Source of the DNA: Streptomyces sp. SJL17-4
GTDB taxonomy: Bacteria; Actinomycetota; Actinomycetes; Streptomycetales; Streptomycetaceae
DNA: 64,000 nucleotides
Assembly (NCBI RefSeq): GCF_036826855.1
Contig: NZ_CP104578.1
Coordinates: 7,932,501 to 7,996,500, forward strand
Reading direction: 5' to 3'
Under the pieces are notes generated by a model, which saw only the letters and a program-made list of their open reading frames with translations, made no database searches and was not told the DNA's origin. A program made the position numbers and the translations under genes. Positions 8,367-18,181 of this stretch are shown piece by piece; position 1 is the stretch's first letter; each line of letters opens with the position of its first letter.

Positions 8367-9557
8367 ATGCACCTCGCATACACGCCCGCTCAGAACAGCC
8401 TGCGCGCCGAGCTGCGTGCGTACTTCGCCGAGCTGGTTCCGGAGGACGTCCACACCCGCTACGCGGACCCGGCGGCGCAGAAGCGGTTCTACCGGGAGAC
8501 CGTGCGTAGGCTCGGCGCCGACGGCTGGCTCGGGGTCGGCTGGCCGATCGAGTACGGCGGGCGGGGGCTGACCCCGATGGAGCAGTTCATCTTCTTCGAC
8601 GAGGCCGCGCAGGCGGGCGTACCCCTGCCGCTCATGGCGCTGAACACCGTCGGACCGACGATCATGCGTTTCGGCACCGACGAGCAGAAGGCGTACTTCC
8701 TGCCGCGGATCCTCTCCGGCGAGATCGACTTCGCCATCGGCTACAGCGAGCCCGACGCGGGCACCGACCTCGCCGCCCTGAAGACCCGCGCGGTCCGGGA
8801 GGGGGACGAGACCACCGGTGCGTACACGGTGAACGGGCAGAAGATCTGGACCACGAACGGCGACACCGCCGACTGGGTCTGGCTCGCGGTCCGCACCGAC
8901 CCGGACGCGCCGCCGCACAAGGGCATCACGATGCTGCTCGTCCCGACGAGCGACCCCGGCTACTCCTGCACGATCATCAACACCCTCGCCTCGCACGACA
9001 CCACCGCCAGCTACTACGACAACATCGAGGTCCCCGCCTCGCGCCGGGTCGGCGACGAGAACAAGGGCTGGCGTCTGATCACCAACCAGCTCAACCACGA
9101 GCGCGTCACTCTCGCCGCCCACGGCACGATGGCGATCCGCGCGCTCCACGACGTCCAGCACTGGGCCGCCGCCACCCCGCTCACCGACGGCCGGCGCGTC
9201 ATCGACCTGCCCTGGGTCCGCCGCACCCTGGCCCGCACCCACGCCCGGCTCGACGCGATGAAACTCCTCAACTGGCAGATGGTGAACGCCGTCCAGCACG
9301 GCACCCTCACCCCCCAGGACGCCTCCGCCGTCAAGGTCTACGGCTCCGAGGCCCGCCGCGACGCCTATGCGGCCCTCATGGAGGTCGTCGGCGCGGTGGG
9401 CGCCCTCAAGGAGGGCTCGGCGGGCGCCGTCCTCCACGGTGAACTGGAACGCGGCTATCGCTCCGCCGTCATCTTCACCTTCGGCGGCGGCAACAACGAG
9501 ATCCAGCGCGAGATCATCTCCTGGATCGGCCTGGGCATGCCCCGCGTCCGCCGCTAG
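8367..9557 (+). CDS. FadE26-like acyl-CoA dehydrogenase
   Basis: 396 aa, a cytosolic FAD enzyme that introduces an alpha-beta double bond into an acyl-CoA. Motifs: GWPIEYGGRG, GYSEPDAGTDLA, KIWTTNG and TFGGGNNEIQREII near the end. The sequence is close to mycobacterial FadE26 (ChsE4), which works with FadE27 as a heterotetramer on sterol side-chain CoA thioesters. The place where homotetrameric enzymes carry the catalytic Glu (YEGT) reads FGGG here (about 372-375), fitting a subunit that needs a catalytic partner, but no partner gene is adjacent. The ATG with GGGAGG upstream was chosen; a longer frame adds 31 Arg/Pro-rich residues. A KstR-like site lies in its promoter region, linking it to the catabolic cluster at 43-49 kb. 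Confidence 0.85.
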   Translation: MHLAYTPAQNSLRAELRAYFAELVPEDVHTRYADPAAQKRFYRETVRRLGADGWLGVGWPIEYGGRGLTPMEQFIFFDEAAQAGVPLPLMALNTVGPTIMRFGTDEQKAYFLPRILSGEIDFAIGYSEPDAGTDLAALKTRAVREGDETTGAYTVNGQKIWTTNGDTADWVWLAVRTDPDAPPHKGITMLLVPTSDPGYSCTIINTLASHDTTASYYDNIEVPASRRVGDENKGWRLITNQLNHERVTLAAHGTMAIRALHDVQHWAAATPLTDGRRVIDLPWVRRTLARTHARLDAMKLLNWQMVNAVQHGTLTPQDASAVKVYGSEARRDAYAALMEVVGAVGALKEGSAGAVLHGELERGYRSAVIFTFGGGNNEIQREIISWIGLGMPRVRR

Positions 9558-9611
9558 GCCCCCGACCCGGGGCCGGCGGCGCCGTTCGGCCTCGTCCGCT
9601 CGGTTGTGTCA

Positions 9612-10124
9612 TCAGTCGATGCGCGGGCTGCGCCGCTCCACGAGAACGGTGTCGCGCCAGACTCCGTGGTGGCGGCCGACGCGCTCGCGTGTGCCGATGA
9701 CCCGGAAGCCCGCACGGGCGTGGACGGCGAGGCTGGCGGCGTTCTCGGGGAAGATGCCGGACTGAATGGTCCAGATCCCCGCTGCCTCGGTGGAGTCGAT
9801 GAGCGCCTTCAGCAGCGCCGAGGCGACGCCGCGTCCCCGTGCCTCGGGGTGCACGTAGACGGAGTGTTCGACGACACCGGCGTATGCGCACCGGTCGGAG
9901 ACCTTCGTGGCGGCCACCCACCCGAGGACCCGGCCGGCCTCGTCGAGCGCGGCGAAGCGATGCTCGGGCAGCTTGGCCGCGTCGAACTGCTCCCAGGTCG
10001 GTGCGACGGTCTCGAAGGTCGCGTTGCCCTCGTCGATGCCGGCCTGGTAGATCGCGACGACCTGCTCGGCGTGGTCGGCCGTGAGGGGTGCGACGGTGAG
10101 GGCGCGGGTGGCTGATCCGGTCAT
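9612..10124 (-). CDS. GNAT N-acetyltransferase, PAT/MnaT type
   Basis: 170 aa single GNAT domain. VHPEARGRGVASALLKAL is the acetyl-CoA pyrophosphate-binding motif A, and ENAASLAVHARAGFRVIGT is the characteristic C-terminal motif. The N-terminal AIYQAGIDEGNATFET and the VWRDTVLVERR ending place it with phosphinothricin acetyltransferase/MnaT-like enzymes, which acetylate the amino group of phosphinothricin, methionine sulfoximine or similar amino acids in the cytosol. The natural substrate cannot be told from sequence. I used MTGSATRAL as the start, with GGAAG upstream; a longer frame adds 14 Arg/Pro-rich residues. It converges on the acyl-CoA dehydrogenase gene. Confidence 0.85.
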   Translation of the reverse strand: MTGSATRALTVAPLTADHAEQVVAIYQAGIDEGNATFETVAPTWEQFDAAKLPEHRFAALDEAGRVLGWVAATKVSDRCAYAGVVEHSVYVHPEARGRGVASALLKALIDSTEAAGIWTIQSGIFPENAASLAVHARAGFRVIGTRERVGRHHGVWRDTVLVERRSPRID

Positions 10125-10392
10125 GGGGCGGAGTCTTCCAGACGGAGGCCGGGGGAGGAGGCTCATGAATTCGATACATGTCTATGTTGACGTTTGTCGA
10201 TGCAGGCGTCCGGCATCCGGGCGGGAGCGGCGGTGCGGGAGTGGTCCCACGTGCGAGGACTCCGGTCGCGGGTGGCCGACCCACCGGCGTGGCCATACGG
10301 GCCCCAGTGGTGGCCAGTTGCCCGTGCTCGACGCGGCCGGCGTGGAGGGCAGGGTTCCGGCGTAGCCTGAACGGGACGAGGGAGGACGCGCC

Positions 10393-11262
10393 ATGACACA
10401 GGACGCCGACCCGGGGCTCTTCGGACCCCGTTCCGTGACCTGGCAGGTGCACAGCGACCCGGTGATGTGGATCGCGGGTGTGCGGGCGCTGTGGCTGCAG
10501 GCGCTGCACCCCGTCGCCGTACGCGGCGTCATGATCAACAGCAGCTTCCGGAAGGATCCCTGGGGGCGGCTGATGCGGACCGCGGACTTCGTCGGGACCC
10601 TGAGTTACGGAACGACCGAGGCCGCCGAGGCCGCCGGGGCCCGGGTGCGCCGAATCCATCGGCGGCTCGGCGTGGACGACCCGGAGCTGCTCCTCTGGGT
10701 GCACTGCGCGGAGACCGACTCGTACCTCTCGGTCGCCCGCCGCTCGGGCATCCCCCTCACCGACGCCCAGGCCGACCGCTACGTCGGCGAACACCGCACC
10801 TCGGCGCGGCTCGTCGGGCTCGACCCGGCCACCGTCCCCGGATCCACCGCCGCGCTCGCCGCCTACTTCGAGACCGTACGCCCCCGGCTCGCCGCCGGCG
10901 CGGACGCCCGTACCGTCGAGGACTTCCTGCGCAGGCCGCCCGTGAAACCGGCGCTCGTACCGGCGCGCGAGGTGATCTGGCGGCGCGTCACGGCGCTCGC
11001 GTACGACACTCTGCCCCCCTACGCCCACGCGCTCTACGGCCGTCCCGCGCCGCCGCCGGGGACCGTCACCCGCCGCCTCGCCGCCACGGCCGACCTGCTG
11101 CGCCGCATCCCCGCCCGCCTGCGCTGGCGGCTGCCGCCCGGGCACATCCTCCGTGCCATGGACCGGCTCGGCCCGGAGACCCGGCCCGACCCTTACGCGT
11201 ACCCCGCCCCGTACCCACTGTCCGAACCGCCGTCCATACTGGAGGAGCCGGGGAAGGCGTAG
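10393..11262 (+). CDS. MpaB-type oxygenase (DUF2236, Lcp-like)
   Basis: 289 aa belonging to the DUF2236/MpaB oxygenase family, a helical haem-fold group that includes latex-clearing proteins and fungal MpaB. Typical features are GPRSVTWQVHSDPVMWIAGVR, QALHPVAVRGV, DPWGRLMRTADFV and ELLLWVHCAETDSYL. The His residues in LHPVA and VHCAE are the likely haem or structural positions of the family. There is no signal peptide, so it is cytosolic. Substrates of bacterial homologues are mostly unknown. The start has GGGAGG 7 nt upstream. The kinase-TPR gene begins 25 bp after its stop, so the two are probably co-transcribed. Confidence 0.8.
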   Translation: MTQDADPGLFGPRSVTWQVHSDPVMWIAGVRALWLQALHPVAVRGVMINSSFRKDPWGRLMRTADFVGTLSYGTTEAAEAAGARVRRIHRRLGVDDPELLLWVHCAETDSYLSVARRSGIPLTDAQADRYVGEHRTSARLVGLDPATVPGSTAALAAYFETVRPRLAAGADARTVEDFLRRPPVKPALVPAREVIWRRVTALAYDTLPPYAHALYGRPAPPPGTVTRRLAATADLLRRIPARLRWRLPPGHILRAMDRLGPETRPDPYAYPAPYPLSEPPSILEEPGKA

Positions 11263-11287
11263 GAATCGACGGGGGCGGCAGCACACG

Positions 11288-13648
11288 ATGGGGGACTCGA
11301 GACTGATCCAGGGCCGGTACCGCCTGCACGAGGTCATCGGTCGCGGGGGCATGGGCGAGGTGTGGCGCGCCACCGACGAGGCGCTCGGCCGCGGGGTCGC
11401 CGTGAAGTGCCTCAAGCCGATCGGACCGCAGCAGGACCCCCAGGTCCTCACCGTGGTCCGCGAGCGGTTCCGGCGCGAGGCCCGGGTCGCCGCCGCGCTC
11501 CAGCACCGGGGCATCACCGTCGTGCACGACTTCGGCGAGTACGACGGCGTGCTCTTCCTCGTCATGGAGCTCCTGGAGGGGCGCAACCTCAGCCAGCTCC
11601 TCGCCGCCAACGCCCAGCATCCGCTGCCCGTCCACGACGTCGTCGAGATCGCCGACCAGGTCGCCGACGCCCTCGCGTACACCCACCGGCACGGGATCGT
11701 GCACCGCGATCTGAAGCCCGCGAACATCATGCGGCTGAGGGACGGGACGGTGAAGATCTGCGACTTCGGCATAGCGCGCCTCGGCGCGGACGTGGGCTTC
11801 ACGTCCAAGCTCACCGGCACGGGCATCGCCATGGGCACGCCCCACTACATGTCGCCCGAGCAGATCGGCGGCGGCGAGGTCGACCACCGCAGCGACCTGT
11901 ACTCGCTGGGGTGCGTGCTGTACGAACTCGCCACCGGTGTCCCGCCCTTCGACCTGGGCGACTCCTGGGCGATCCTCATCGGACACCGCGACACGGTGCC
12001 GAGTCCGCCGCGCGCGCACCGCGCCGAACTCCCGGACTACTTCGACCGGATCGTCGTCGACCTGCTCGCCAAGGCGCCGGCGGAGCGACCGGCCGACGCG
12101 GGAGACCTGCGCCGCCGGATCGTGACGGGGCGGGTCTCGCCGTCCCTGCCGGGGGCGGGCCCCGCGGGCCCCGCGCAGGCCGGGGCGACCGTCGTTCCGG
12201 GCCCTGGTTCCGCGTCCGGCCCCGGTTCCACGTCCGGATCCGGACCCGGTTCAGCGTCCGGACCCGGTTACGTCTCCGGGCCCGGCCTCCTTGCCGGCTC
12301 CGGTGCCGGACCCGGCGTGACCGCCCCCATGCCCGCGTGGCTCCGGGCGATCACCGGCGGGCACCGGCCCGCCGACGCCGCCACCGTGCCCCGCCCGGTC
12401 GCGCACGACCCCGCCGCGGCCGTCCTCACCACGGAGTGGACGACCGCCGCCACGGGCACCACCGGCGCGCCGCCCGCTCAGCAGCAGCAGCCCGCGCCGG
12501 CGCGCCCCGCCGCCTCCGCGGAGCTGATCGCCGTGCTCGCCGGCCGGTACCGGGCGGGCATGGGCCTCGGACGGCTCGGCCGCTGGGAGGAGGCCGAGTC
12601 GGTGCACCGGTCCGTCGCCGAGCACCGTTCGGCGGCCCTCGGCGAGGACCACCCGGACACCCTGGCCAGCCATTACGAGGTCGGCTTCGCCCTCGCCCGG
12701 CTCGACCGCCCCGCCGACGCGCTGCGCGTCTTCGGCATGGTCGCCGCCGCCCGCGCGCGCGTCCTCGGCGAGGACCACCCCGACACCCTCGCGGCCCGGC
12801 AGGAGCGGGCGTACGCGCTCGGCCGCCTGGGACGGCACCCCGAGGCGTACGAGGTGTACGTCACCGTGCTCGCCGCACGCGAGCGCACCGTGGGCCCCGA
12901 CCACCCGGACACCCTGCGCTGCCGGCACAACCTCGCCTTCACGCTCGGTCGCCTGGGCCGCTTCGAGGAGTCGTACCGTACGGCGCACGAGGTCGCGGAG
13001 GCACGGGCCCGACTGCTCGGCGAGGAGCATCCGGACACGCTCGTGACCCGGCGCGAAGTGGCATACACGCTCGGGCGGTTGGGGCGGGGCGACGAGGCAC
13101 TCGCCGAGTACCGCGCGGTCGCCGACGCGCGCGCCGCGGCCCTCGGGCCCGACCACCCGGACACCCTCACCGCCCGCTACGAGACCGGAGTCCTCCTCGG
13201 CCGACTCGGGCAGGCCGCGGACGCGCTGGGCGTCTGCCGCGACCTGGTCGCCGCCCGCACCCGCGCACAGGGCGCCGACGGCCCCGAGACCCTCCGGGCC
13301 CGCCACGCCCTGGCCGTCAACCTCGGCCGCCTCGGCCGCTGGCAGGAGGCGCTCACCGAGTCCGAGAGCGTCCACGCGGACCGGGAGCGGGCCCTCGGGC
13401 CGGATCACCCGGACACCCTGCTGAGCCGCCGGGAGACCGCCGTCGCCCTCGGTCGCCTCGGCCGCTGGGACGAGGCACTCGCCTCGCACAGCGCGGTCGC
13501 CGCCGCCCGCACCCGGCTCCTCGGTCCGGCCCACCCCGACACCCTCGCGGCCCTGGACGACGAGGCCCACTGCCTGGAGCGCCTGGGCCGCCACGCCGAG
13601 GCCGCCGCCCTCCACCTGAGAGCGGCCACTCCACCGCCGCGGAGCTGA
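11288..13648 (+). CDS. Ser/Thr protein kinase fused to a kinesin-light-chain-type TPR array
   Basis: 786 aa. A Hanks-type kinase domain covers about residues 10-280: glycine loop IGRGGMGEVW, Lys in VAVKCLK, catalytic HRDLKPANIM and DFG in ICDFGIAR. It is followed by a low-complexity linker of GPGS repeats (about 300-345) and a long C-terminal array of about eight 42-residue TPR units. Each unit has LGxDHPDTLxxR and LGRLGRxxEA, the pattern of kinesin-light-chain and NB-ARC-TPR proteins. No transmembrane helix is present, unlike PknB-type kinases, so it should be cytosolic and probably binds partners through the TPRs. It is likely co-transcribed with the MpaB-type gene. Kinase activity is well supported; substrates are unknown. 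Confidence 0.9.
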   Translation: MGDSRLIQGRYRLHEVIGRGGMGEVWRATDEALGRGVAVKCLKPIGPQQDPQVLTVVRERFRREARVAAALQHRGITVVHDFGEYDGVLFLVMELLEGRNLSQLLAANAQHPLPVHDVVEIADQVADALAYTHRHGIVHRDLKPANIMRLRDGTVKICDFGIARLGADVGFTSKLTGTGIAMGTPHYMSPEQIGGGEVDHRSDLYSLGCVLYELATGVPPFDLGDSWAILIGHRDTVPSPPRAHRAELPDYFDRIVVDLLAKAPAERPADAGDLRRRIVTGRVSPSLPGAGPAGPAQAGATVVPGPGSASGPGSTSGSGPGSASGPGYVSGPGLLAGSGAGPGVTAPMPAWLRAITGGHRPADAATVPRPVAHDPAAAVLTTEWTTAATGTTGAPPAQQQQPAPARPAASAELIAVLAGRYRAGMGLGRLGRWEEAESVHRSVAEHRSAALGEDHPDTLASHYEVGFALARLDRPADALRVFGMVAAARARVLGEDHPDTLAARQERAYALGRLGRHPEAYEVYVTVLAARERTVGPDHPDTLRCRHNLAFTLGRLGRFEESYRTAHEVAEARARLLGEEHPDTLVTRREVAYTLGRLGRGDEALAEYRAVADARAAALGPDHPDTLTARYETGVLLGRLGQAADALGVCRDLVAARTRAQGADGPETLRARHALAVNLGRLGRWQEALTESESVHADRERALGPDHPDTLLSRRETAVALGRLGRWDEALASHSAVAAARTRLLGPAHPDTLAALDDEAHCLERLGRHAEAAALHLRAATPPPRS

Positions 13649-13719
13649 GGGTCGGGGGCCGCAGAGCTGAGTGGCCGGGTCCGCCGCGCCCACGCCCCAG
13701 TCGCCGGCGCTGCCTCCGG

Positions 13720-13895
13720 CAGGCCGGGCGACAGTCAGGCCGGGCGACAGTCAGGCCGGGCGACAGTCAGGCCGGGCGACAGTCAGGCCGGGCGACAGTC
13801 AGGCCGGGCGACAGTCAGGCCGGGCGACAGTCAGGCCGGGCGGCAGTCAGGCCGGGCGGCAGTCGGGCCCGGCGGCAGTCAGGCCTGGCGACAGC
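13720..13895. repeat. 16-bp minisatellite, eleven units
   Basis: Eleven uninterrupted units of CAGGCCGGGCGACAGT. The first seven are identical, the eighth and ninth differ by one base, and the last two are more diverged. The graded decay points to recent expansion from the left. Because 16 is not a multiple of 3, any frame through it encodes a 16-residue repeat, which explains the apparent open frames here. No spacers, so not a CRISPR array. Confidence 0.9.
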
Positions 13896-13970
13896 CTCGC
13901 CCGTGGCAGCCCGCCCGGCGACAGGCCCGCCCGTGGCAGCCCGCCCGGCGACAGGCCCGCCCGTGGCAGG
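13896..13970. repeat. 30-bp tandem repeat, about 2.5 units
   Basis: Two adjacent perfect 30-bp copies (13901-13930 and 13931-13960) plus partial copies, each containing CCCGCCCGGCGACAGG, a relative of the neighbouring 16-bp unit. The 489-bp gap between the kinase and the oxidoreductase gene holds only these repeats and about 170 bp of unremarkable sequence before the next start. Confidence 0.8.
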
Positions 13971-14137
13971 CAGGTCCGGCGACAACCGCCCGGCGACGTG
14001 CTCGCCCGCGACAAAACCGCCCACGACAGGCGCGATCCCGGCGGGTGAACGAGGCGGGTCCCGAGCCAGGTGCGTTCGCCGCGACCCCGCCCGTGCCGTC
14101 CTCTTCCCCGGTCGTCGCCTCCGTGTGAGCATGAGCC

Positions 14138-15718
14138 ATGACTGCCCCTGACCTGCTCCCGGACGCCCGGCCCGCCTCCCGCTCGTACGACGCCGTCGTC
14201 GTCGGCGGAGGGCACAACGGCCTCGTCGCCGCCGCCTACCTCGCCCGCGCCGGGCGCTCCGTGCTCGTCCTGGAGCGGCTCGGCTCCACCGGTGGGGCGG
14301 CCGTTTCCACCCGGCCGTTCGCCGGGGTCGACGCGCGCCTCTCCCGGTACTCGTACCTCGTCTCGCTCCTCCCGGAGAAGATCGTGCGCGAGCTCGGGCT
14401 GCGGTTCGCCGTACGGAAACGGTCCATCTCCTCGTACACCCCGAAGGGCGACGGGGGCCTGCTCGTCGGCGGCGGCACCGACCGCACCCGCGCCTCCTTC
14501 GCCGAACTCACCGGGTCCGACCGCGAGTACCAGGCCTGGCAGGCCTTCTACGAGCGCACCGCCCGCGCCGCCCGGCGGATCTTCCCCACTCTCACCGAGC
14601 CCCTCCCCAGCCGCGCCGCGCTCCGCGCCCGCGTGGACGACGCCGACACCTGGCGGATGCTCTTCGACGAACCCCTGGGCGTCACCGTCGAGCGGGAGTT
14701 CGCCGACGACCTCGTCCGCGGCGTCGTCCTCACCGACGCCCTCATCGGCACCTTCACCGACGCCCACGACCCGACGCTCCTCCAGAACCGCTGCTTCCTC
14801 TACCACGTCATCGGCGGCGGCACCGGCGACTGGGACGTACCCGTCGGCGGCATGGGTGCCCTCACCGACGCCCTCGCCGACGCGGCCCGCGCCGCCAGTG
14901 CCGACATCCGCACCGGCCACGAGGCCACCCGGATCGAGACGGACGGGCAGCGCGCCGCGATCTCCTACCGCACCGTCGACGGCGAGGCCACCGTCGAGGC
15001 GGCCCACGTCCTCGTCAACGCCTCGCCCCGCGACCTCGCCGTCCTCCTCGGCGACACGCCGCCGCCCACGCCCGAAGGCGCCCAGCTCAAGGTCAACATG
15101 CTGCTGACCCGGCTGCCGAAGCTCCGCGACCGTTCCGTCGACCCGCACGAGGCCTTCGCCGGCACCTTCCACATCGCCGAGGGGTACGGTCAGCTGGCCG
15201 CCGCCCACGCCGAGGCCGCCGCCGGCCGGCTGCCCTCCGCGCCGCCCTCCGAGATCTACTGCCACTCCCTGACCGACCCCACGATCCTCGGCCCCGACCT
15301 GGCCGCCACGGGCCACCACACTCTCACCCTGTTCGGGCTGCACACCCCCGCCCGGCTGTTCGCCGCCGACAACGACGGCACCCGCGCCGCGCTCCTCGCG
15401 GCCACCCTCGAACAGCTCGACGCCCACCTCGACGAGCCGATCGCCGGCTGCCTCGCCCTCGACGCGGACGGCCGTCCCTGCATCGAGGCGAAGACCCCGC
15501 TCGACCTCGAACGCGAGCTGCGCCTCCCGGGCGGCCACATCTTCCACCGCGACCTCTCCTTTCCGTACGCGGAGGAGGACGCGGGCGAAGCCCCGGGCCG
15601 CTGGGGCGTCGAGACCCGCCACGCCAACGTGCTGCTGTGCGGCGCGGGCGCGATCCGGGGCGGGGGAGTCAGCGGCATCCCCGGCCACAACGCGGCGATG
15701 GCGGCGCTGGGACGGTGA
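14138..15718 (+). CDS. CrtI/PYROXD2-like FAD-dependent oxidoreductase
   Basis: 526 aa. The N-terminal dinucleotide-binding motif is VVVGGGHNGLVAAAYLARAG, followed by VLVLERLGSTGGAA. The C-terminal CGAGAIRGGGVSGIPGHNAA is the usual second FAD-contact segment of the phytoene desaturase superfamily. Overall it matches the PYROXD2-like branch rather than true carotenoid desaturases, and no crtB, crtE or other carotenoid gene is near, so a role in carotenoid synthesis is unlikely. It is a soluble flavoprotein oxidase or dehydrogenase of unknown substrate. The ATG has only a weak ribosome site. It stands alone behind the minisatellite. Confidence 0.8.
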   Translation: MTAPDLLPDARPASRSYDAVVVGGGHNGLVAAAYLARAGRSVLVLERLGSTGGAAVSTRPFAGVDARLSRYSYLVSLLPEKIVRELGLRFAVRKRSISSYTPKGDGGLLVGGGTDRTRASFAELTGSDREYQAWQAFYERTARAARRIFPTLTEPLPSRAALRARVDDADTWRMLFDEPLGVTVEREFADDLVRGVVLTDALIGTFTDAHDPTLLQNRCFLYHVIGGGTGDWDVPVGGMGALTDALADAARAASADIRTGHEATRIETDGQRAAISYRTVDGEATVEAAHVLVNASPRDLAVLLGDTPPPTPEGAQLKVNMLLTRLPKLRDRSVDPHEAFAGTFHIAEGYGQLAAAHAEAAAGRLPSAPPSEIYCHSLTDPTILGPDLAATGHHTLTLFGLHTPARLFAADNDGTRAALLAATLEQLDAHLDEPIAGCLALDADGRPCIEAKTPLDLERELRLPGGHIFHRDLSFPYAEEDAGEAPGRWGVETRHANVLLCGAGAIRGGGVSGIPGHNAAMAALGR

Positions 15719-15820
15719 CGCCCAAGCGGCCGCGTTGACGTCGCCGCCTCCCCGCCTGTGGTGTGAAGCTGATCTGCGAGCGCGCTTAAGAAATCCTCGA
15801 TGGACCGCGAGCGCTCCGTA

Positions 15821-15837
15821 CGGAAGATTCTCTTCCG
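15821..15837. promoter_or_regulatory. Perfect inverted repeat before tdh
   Basis: CGGAAGA-TTC-TCTTCCG, 7-bp arms and a 3-bp centre, lies 63 bp before the tdh start. It could be an operator or a short leader hairpin. Two GCGAGCGC direct repeats lie just upstream. No regulator can be assigned. Confidence 0.4.
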
Positions 15838-15900
15838 GGGATCTTGGGCGCGCTGTCGTGCCCGCACCCCGCACATCACAGGACACGCACGTCGGGAGCC

Positions 15901-16941
15901 GTGGCATTGAAGGCGTTGGTCAAGCTGAAGGCGGAGCCGGGACTCTGGCTCACGGACGTGCCCGAGCCGGAGACCGGTCCCGGAGACGTACTCATCAAGG
16001 TGCAGCGGACCGGTATCTGCGGGACCGACCTGCACATCCGCTCCTGGGACGGCTGGGCGCAGAAGACGATCGCCACGCCGCTCACCCTCGGCCACGAGTT
16101 CGTCGGCGAGGTCGTCTCCGTCGGCCGTGACGTCGCCGACATCGCCGTCGGCGACCTGGTCAGCGGCGAGGGCCACCTCGTCTGCGGCAAGTGCCGCAAC
16201 TGTCTGGCCGGCCGCCGCCACCTCTGCCGTGCCACCATCGGCCTCGGCGTCGGCCGGGACGGCGCGTTCGCCGAGTACGTGGCGCTCCCCGCGTCCAACG
16301 TGTGGGTCCACCGCGTCCCCGTCGACCTCGACATCGCCGCGATCTTCGACCCCTTCGGCAACGCCGTGCACACGGCGCTCTCCTTCCCGCTCGTCGGCGA
16401 GGACGTCCTCGTCACCGGCGCGGGCCCGATCGGCATCATGGCCGCCGCCGTCGCCAAGCACGCCGGCGCCCGCAGCGTCATGATCACCGACGTCAGCGAG
16501 GAGCGCCTGGCGCTGGCCCGCAAGACGGGCGTCACGCTCGCCCTCAACGTCGCCGAGCAGACCATCGCCGACGGCCAGCGCACCCTCGGGCTCAAGGAGG
16601 GCTTCGACGTCGGCCTGGAGATGTCCGGCAACCCGCGCGCGATGCGCGACATGGTGGCCAACATGACCCACGGCGGCAAGATCGCCATGCTGGGCCTGCC
16701 CAGCGAGGACTTCGCCGTCGACTGGGCGAAGATCGTCACCTCCATGATCACGATCAAGGGCATCTACGGCCGCGAGATGTTCGAGACCTGGTACGCGATG
16801 TCGGTGCTCCTGGAGGGCGGGCTCGACCTCTCGCCCGTCGTCACCGGACGCTACGCGTACACCGACTTCGAGGCCGCCTTCGACGACGCGGCCTCCGGCA
16901 AGAGCGGCAAGATCATCCTCGACTGGACTGCGGGAGCCTGA
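15901..16941 (+). CDS. tdh: L-threonine 3-dehydrogenase
   Basis: 346 aa, a zinc-dependent medium-chain dehydrogenase that oxidises L-threonine to 2-amino-3-ketobutyrate with NAD+. Catalytic zinc ligands are in GICGTDLH and GHEFVGE; the structural zinc site is the four-Cys [15 protein letters not shown]. The Rossmann motif is [27 protein letters not shown] at the start and [12 protein letters not shown] are Tdh-specific. The GTG is supported by the protein start and a GGGAG just before it. kbl begins 3 bp after its stop, so the two form the threonine-to-glycine operon. Confidence 0.95.
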   Translation: MALKALVKLKAEPGLWLTDVPEPETGPGDVLIKVQRTGICGTDLHIRSWDGWAQKTIATPLTLGHEFVGEVVSVGRDVADIAVGDLVSGEGHLVCGKCRNCLAGRRHLCRATIGLGVGRDGAFAEYVALPASNVWVHRVPVDLDIAAIFDPFGNAVHTALSFPLVGEDVLVTGAGPIGIMAAAVAKHAGARSVMITDVSEERLALARKTGVTLALNVAEQTIADGQRTLGLKEGFDVGLEMSGNPRAMRDMVANMTHGGKIAMLGLPSEDFAVDWAKIVTSMITIKGIYGREMFETWYAMSVLLEGGLDLSPVVTGRYAYTDFEAAFDDAASGKSGKIILDWTAGA

Positions 16942-16944
16942 CCC

Positions 16945-18144
<1,200 letters not shown>

Positions 18145-18150
18145 GGCGGG

Positions 18151-18170
18151 CGCAGGCCCCGCGGCCTGCG
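18151..18170 (+). terminator. Hairpin after kbl
   Basis: CGCAGGCC and its complement form an 8-bp stem with a CCGC loop, 7 bp after the kbl stop and just before the LysR start. It probably ends or attenuates the tdh-kbl transcript. Confidence 0.4.
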
Positions 18171-18181
18171 AGACTGGGGGC

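Noticed and set aside
7590..9437. Minus-strand frame running into the SIP remnant and opposite the acyl-CoA dehydrogenase
   Set aside because: Only its last part (from the ATG at 7589) has homology and a ribosome site; the rest opposes a well-conserved gene.
13720..13970. Possible CRISPR array
   Set aside because: Units are contiguous with no variable spacers, and no cas genes are near.
14138..15718. Carotenoid phytoene desaturase
   Set aside because: Same superfamily, but closer in motif to PYROXD2-like proteins, and no carotenoid genes surround it.
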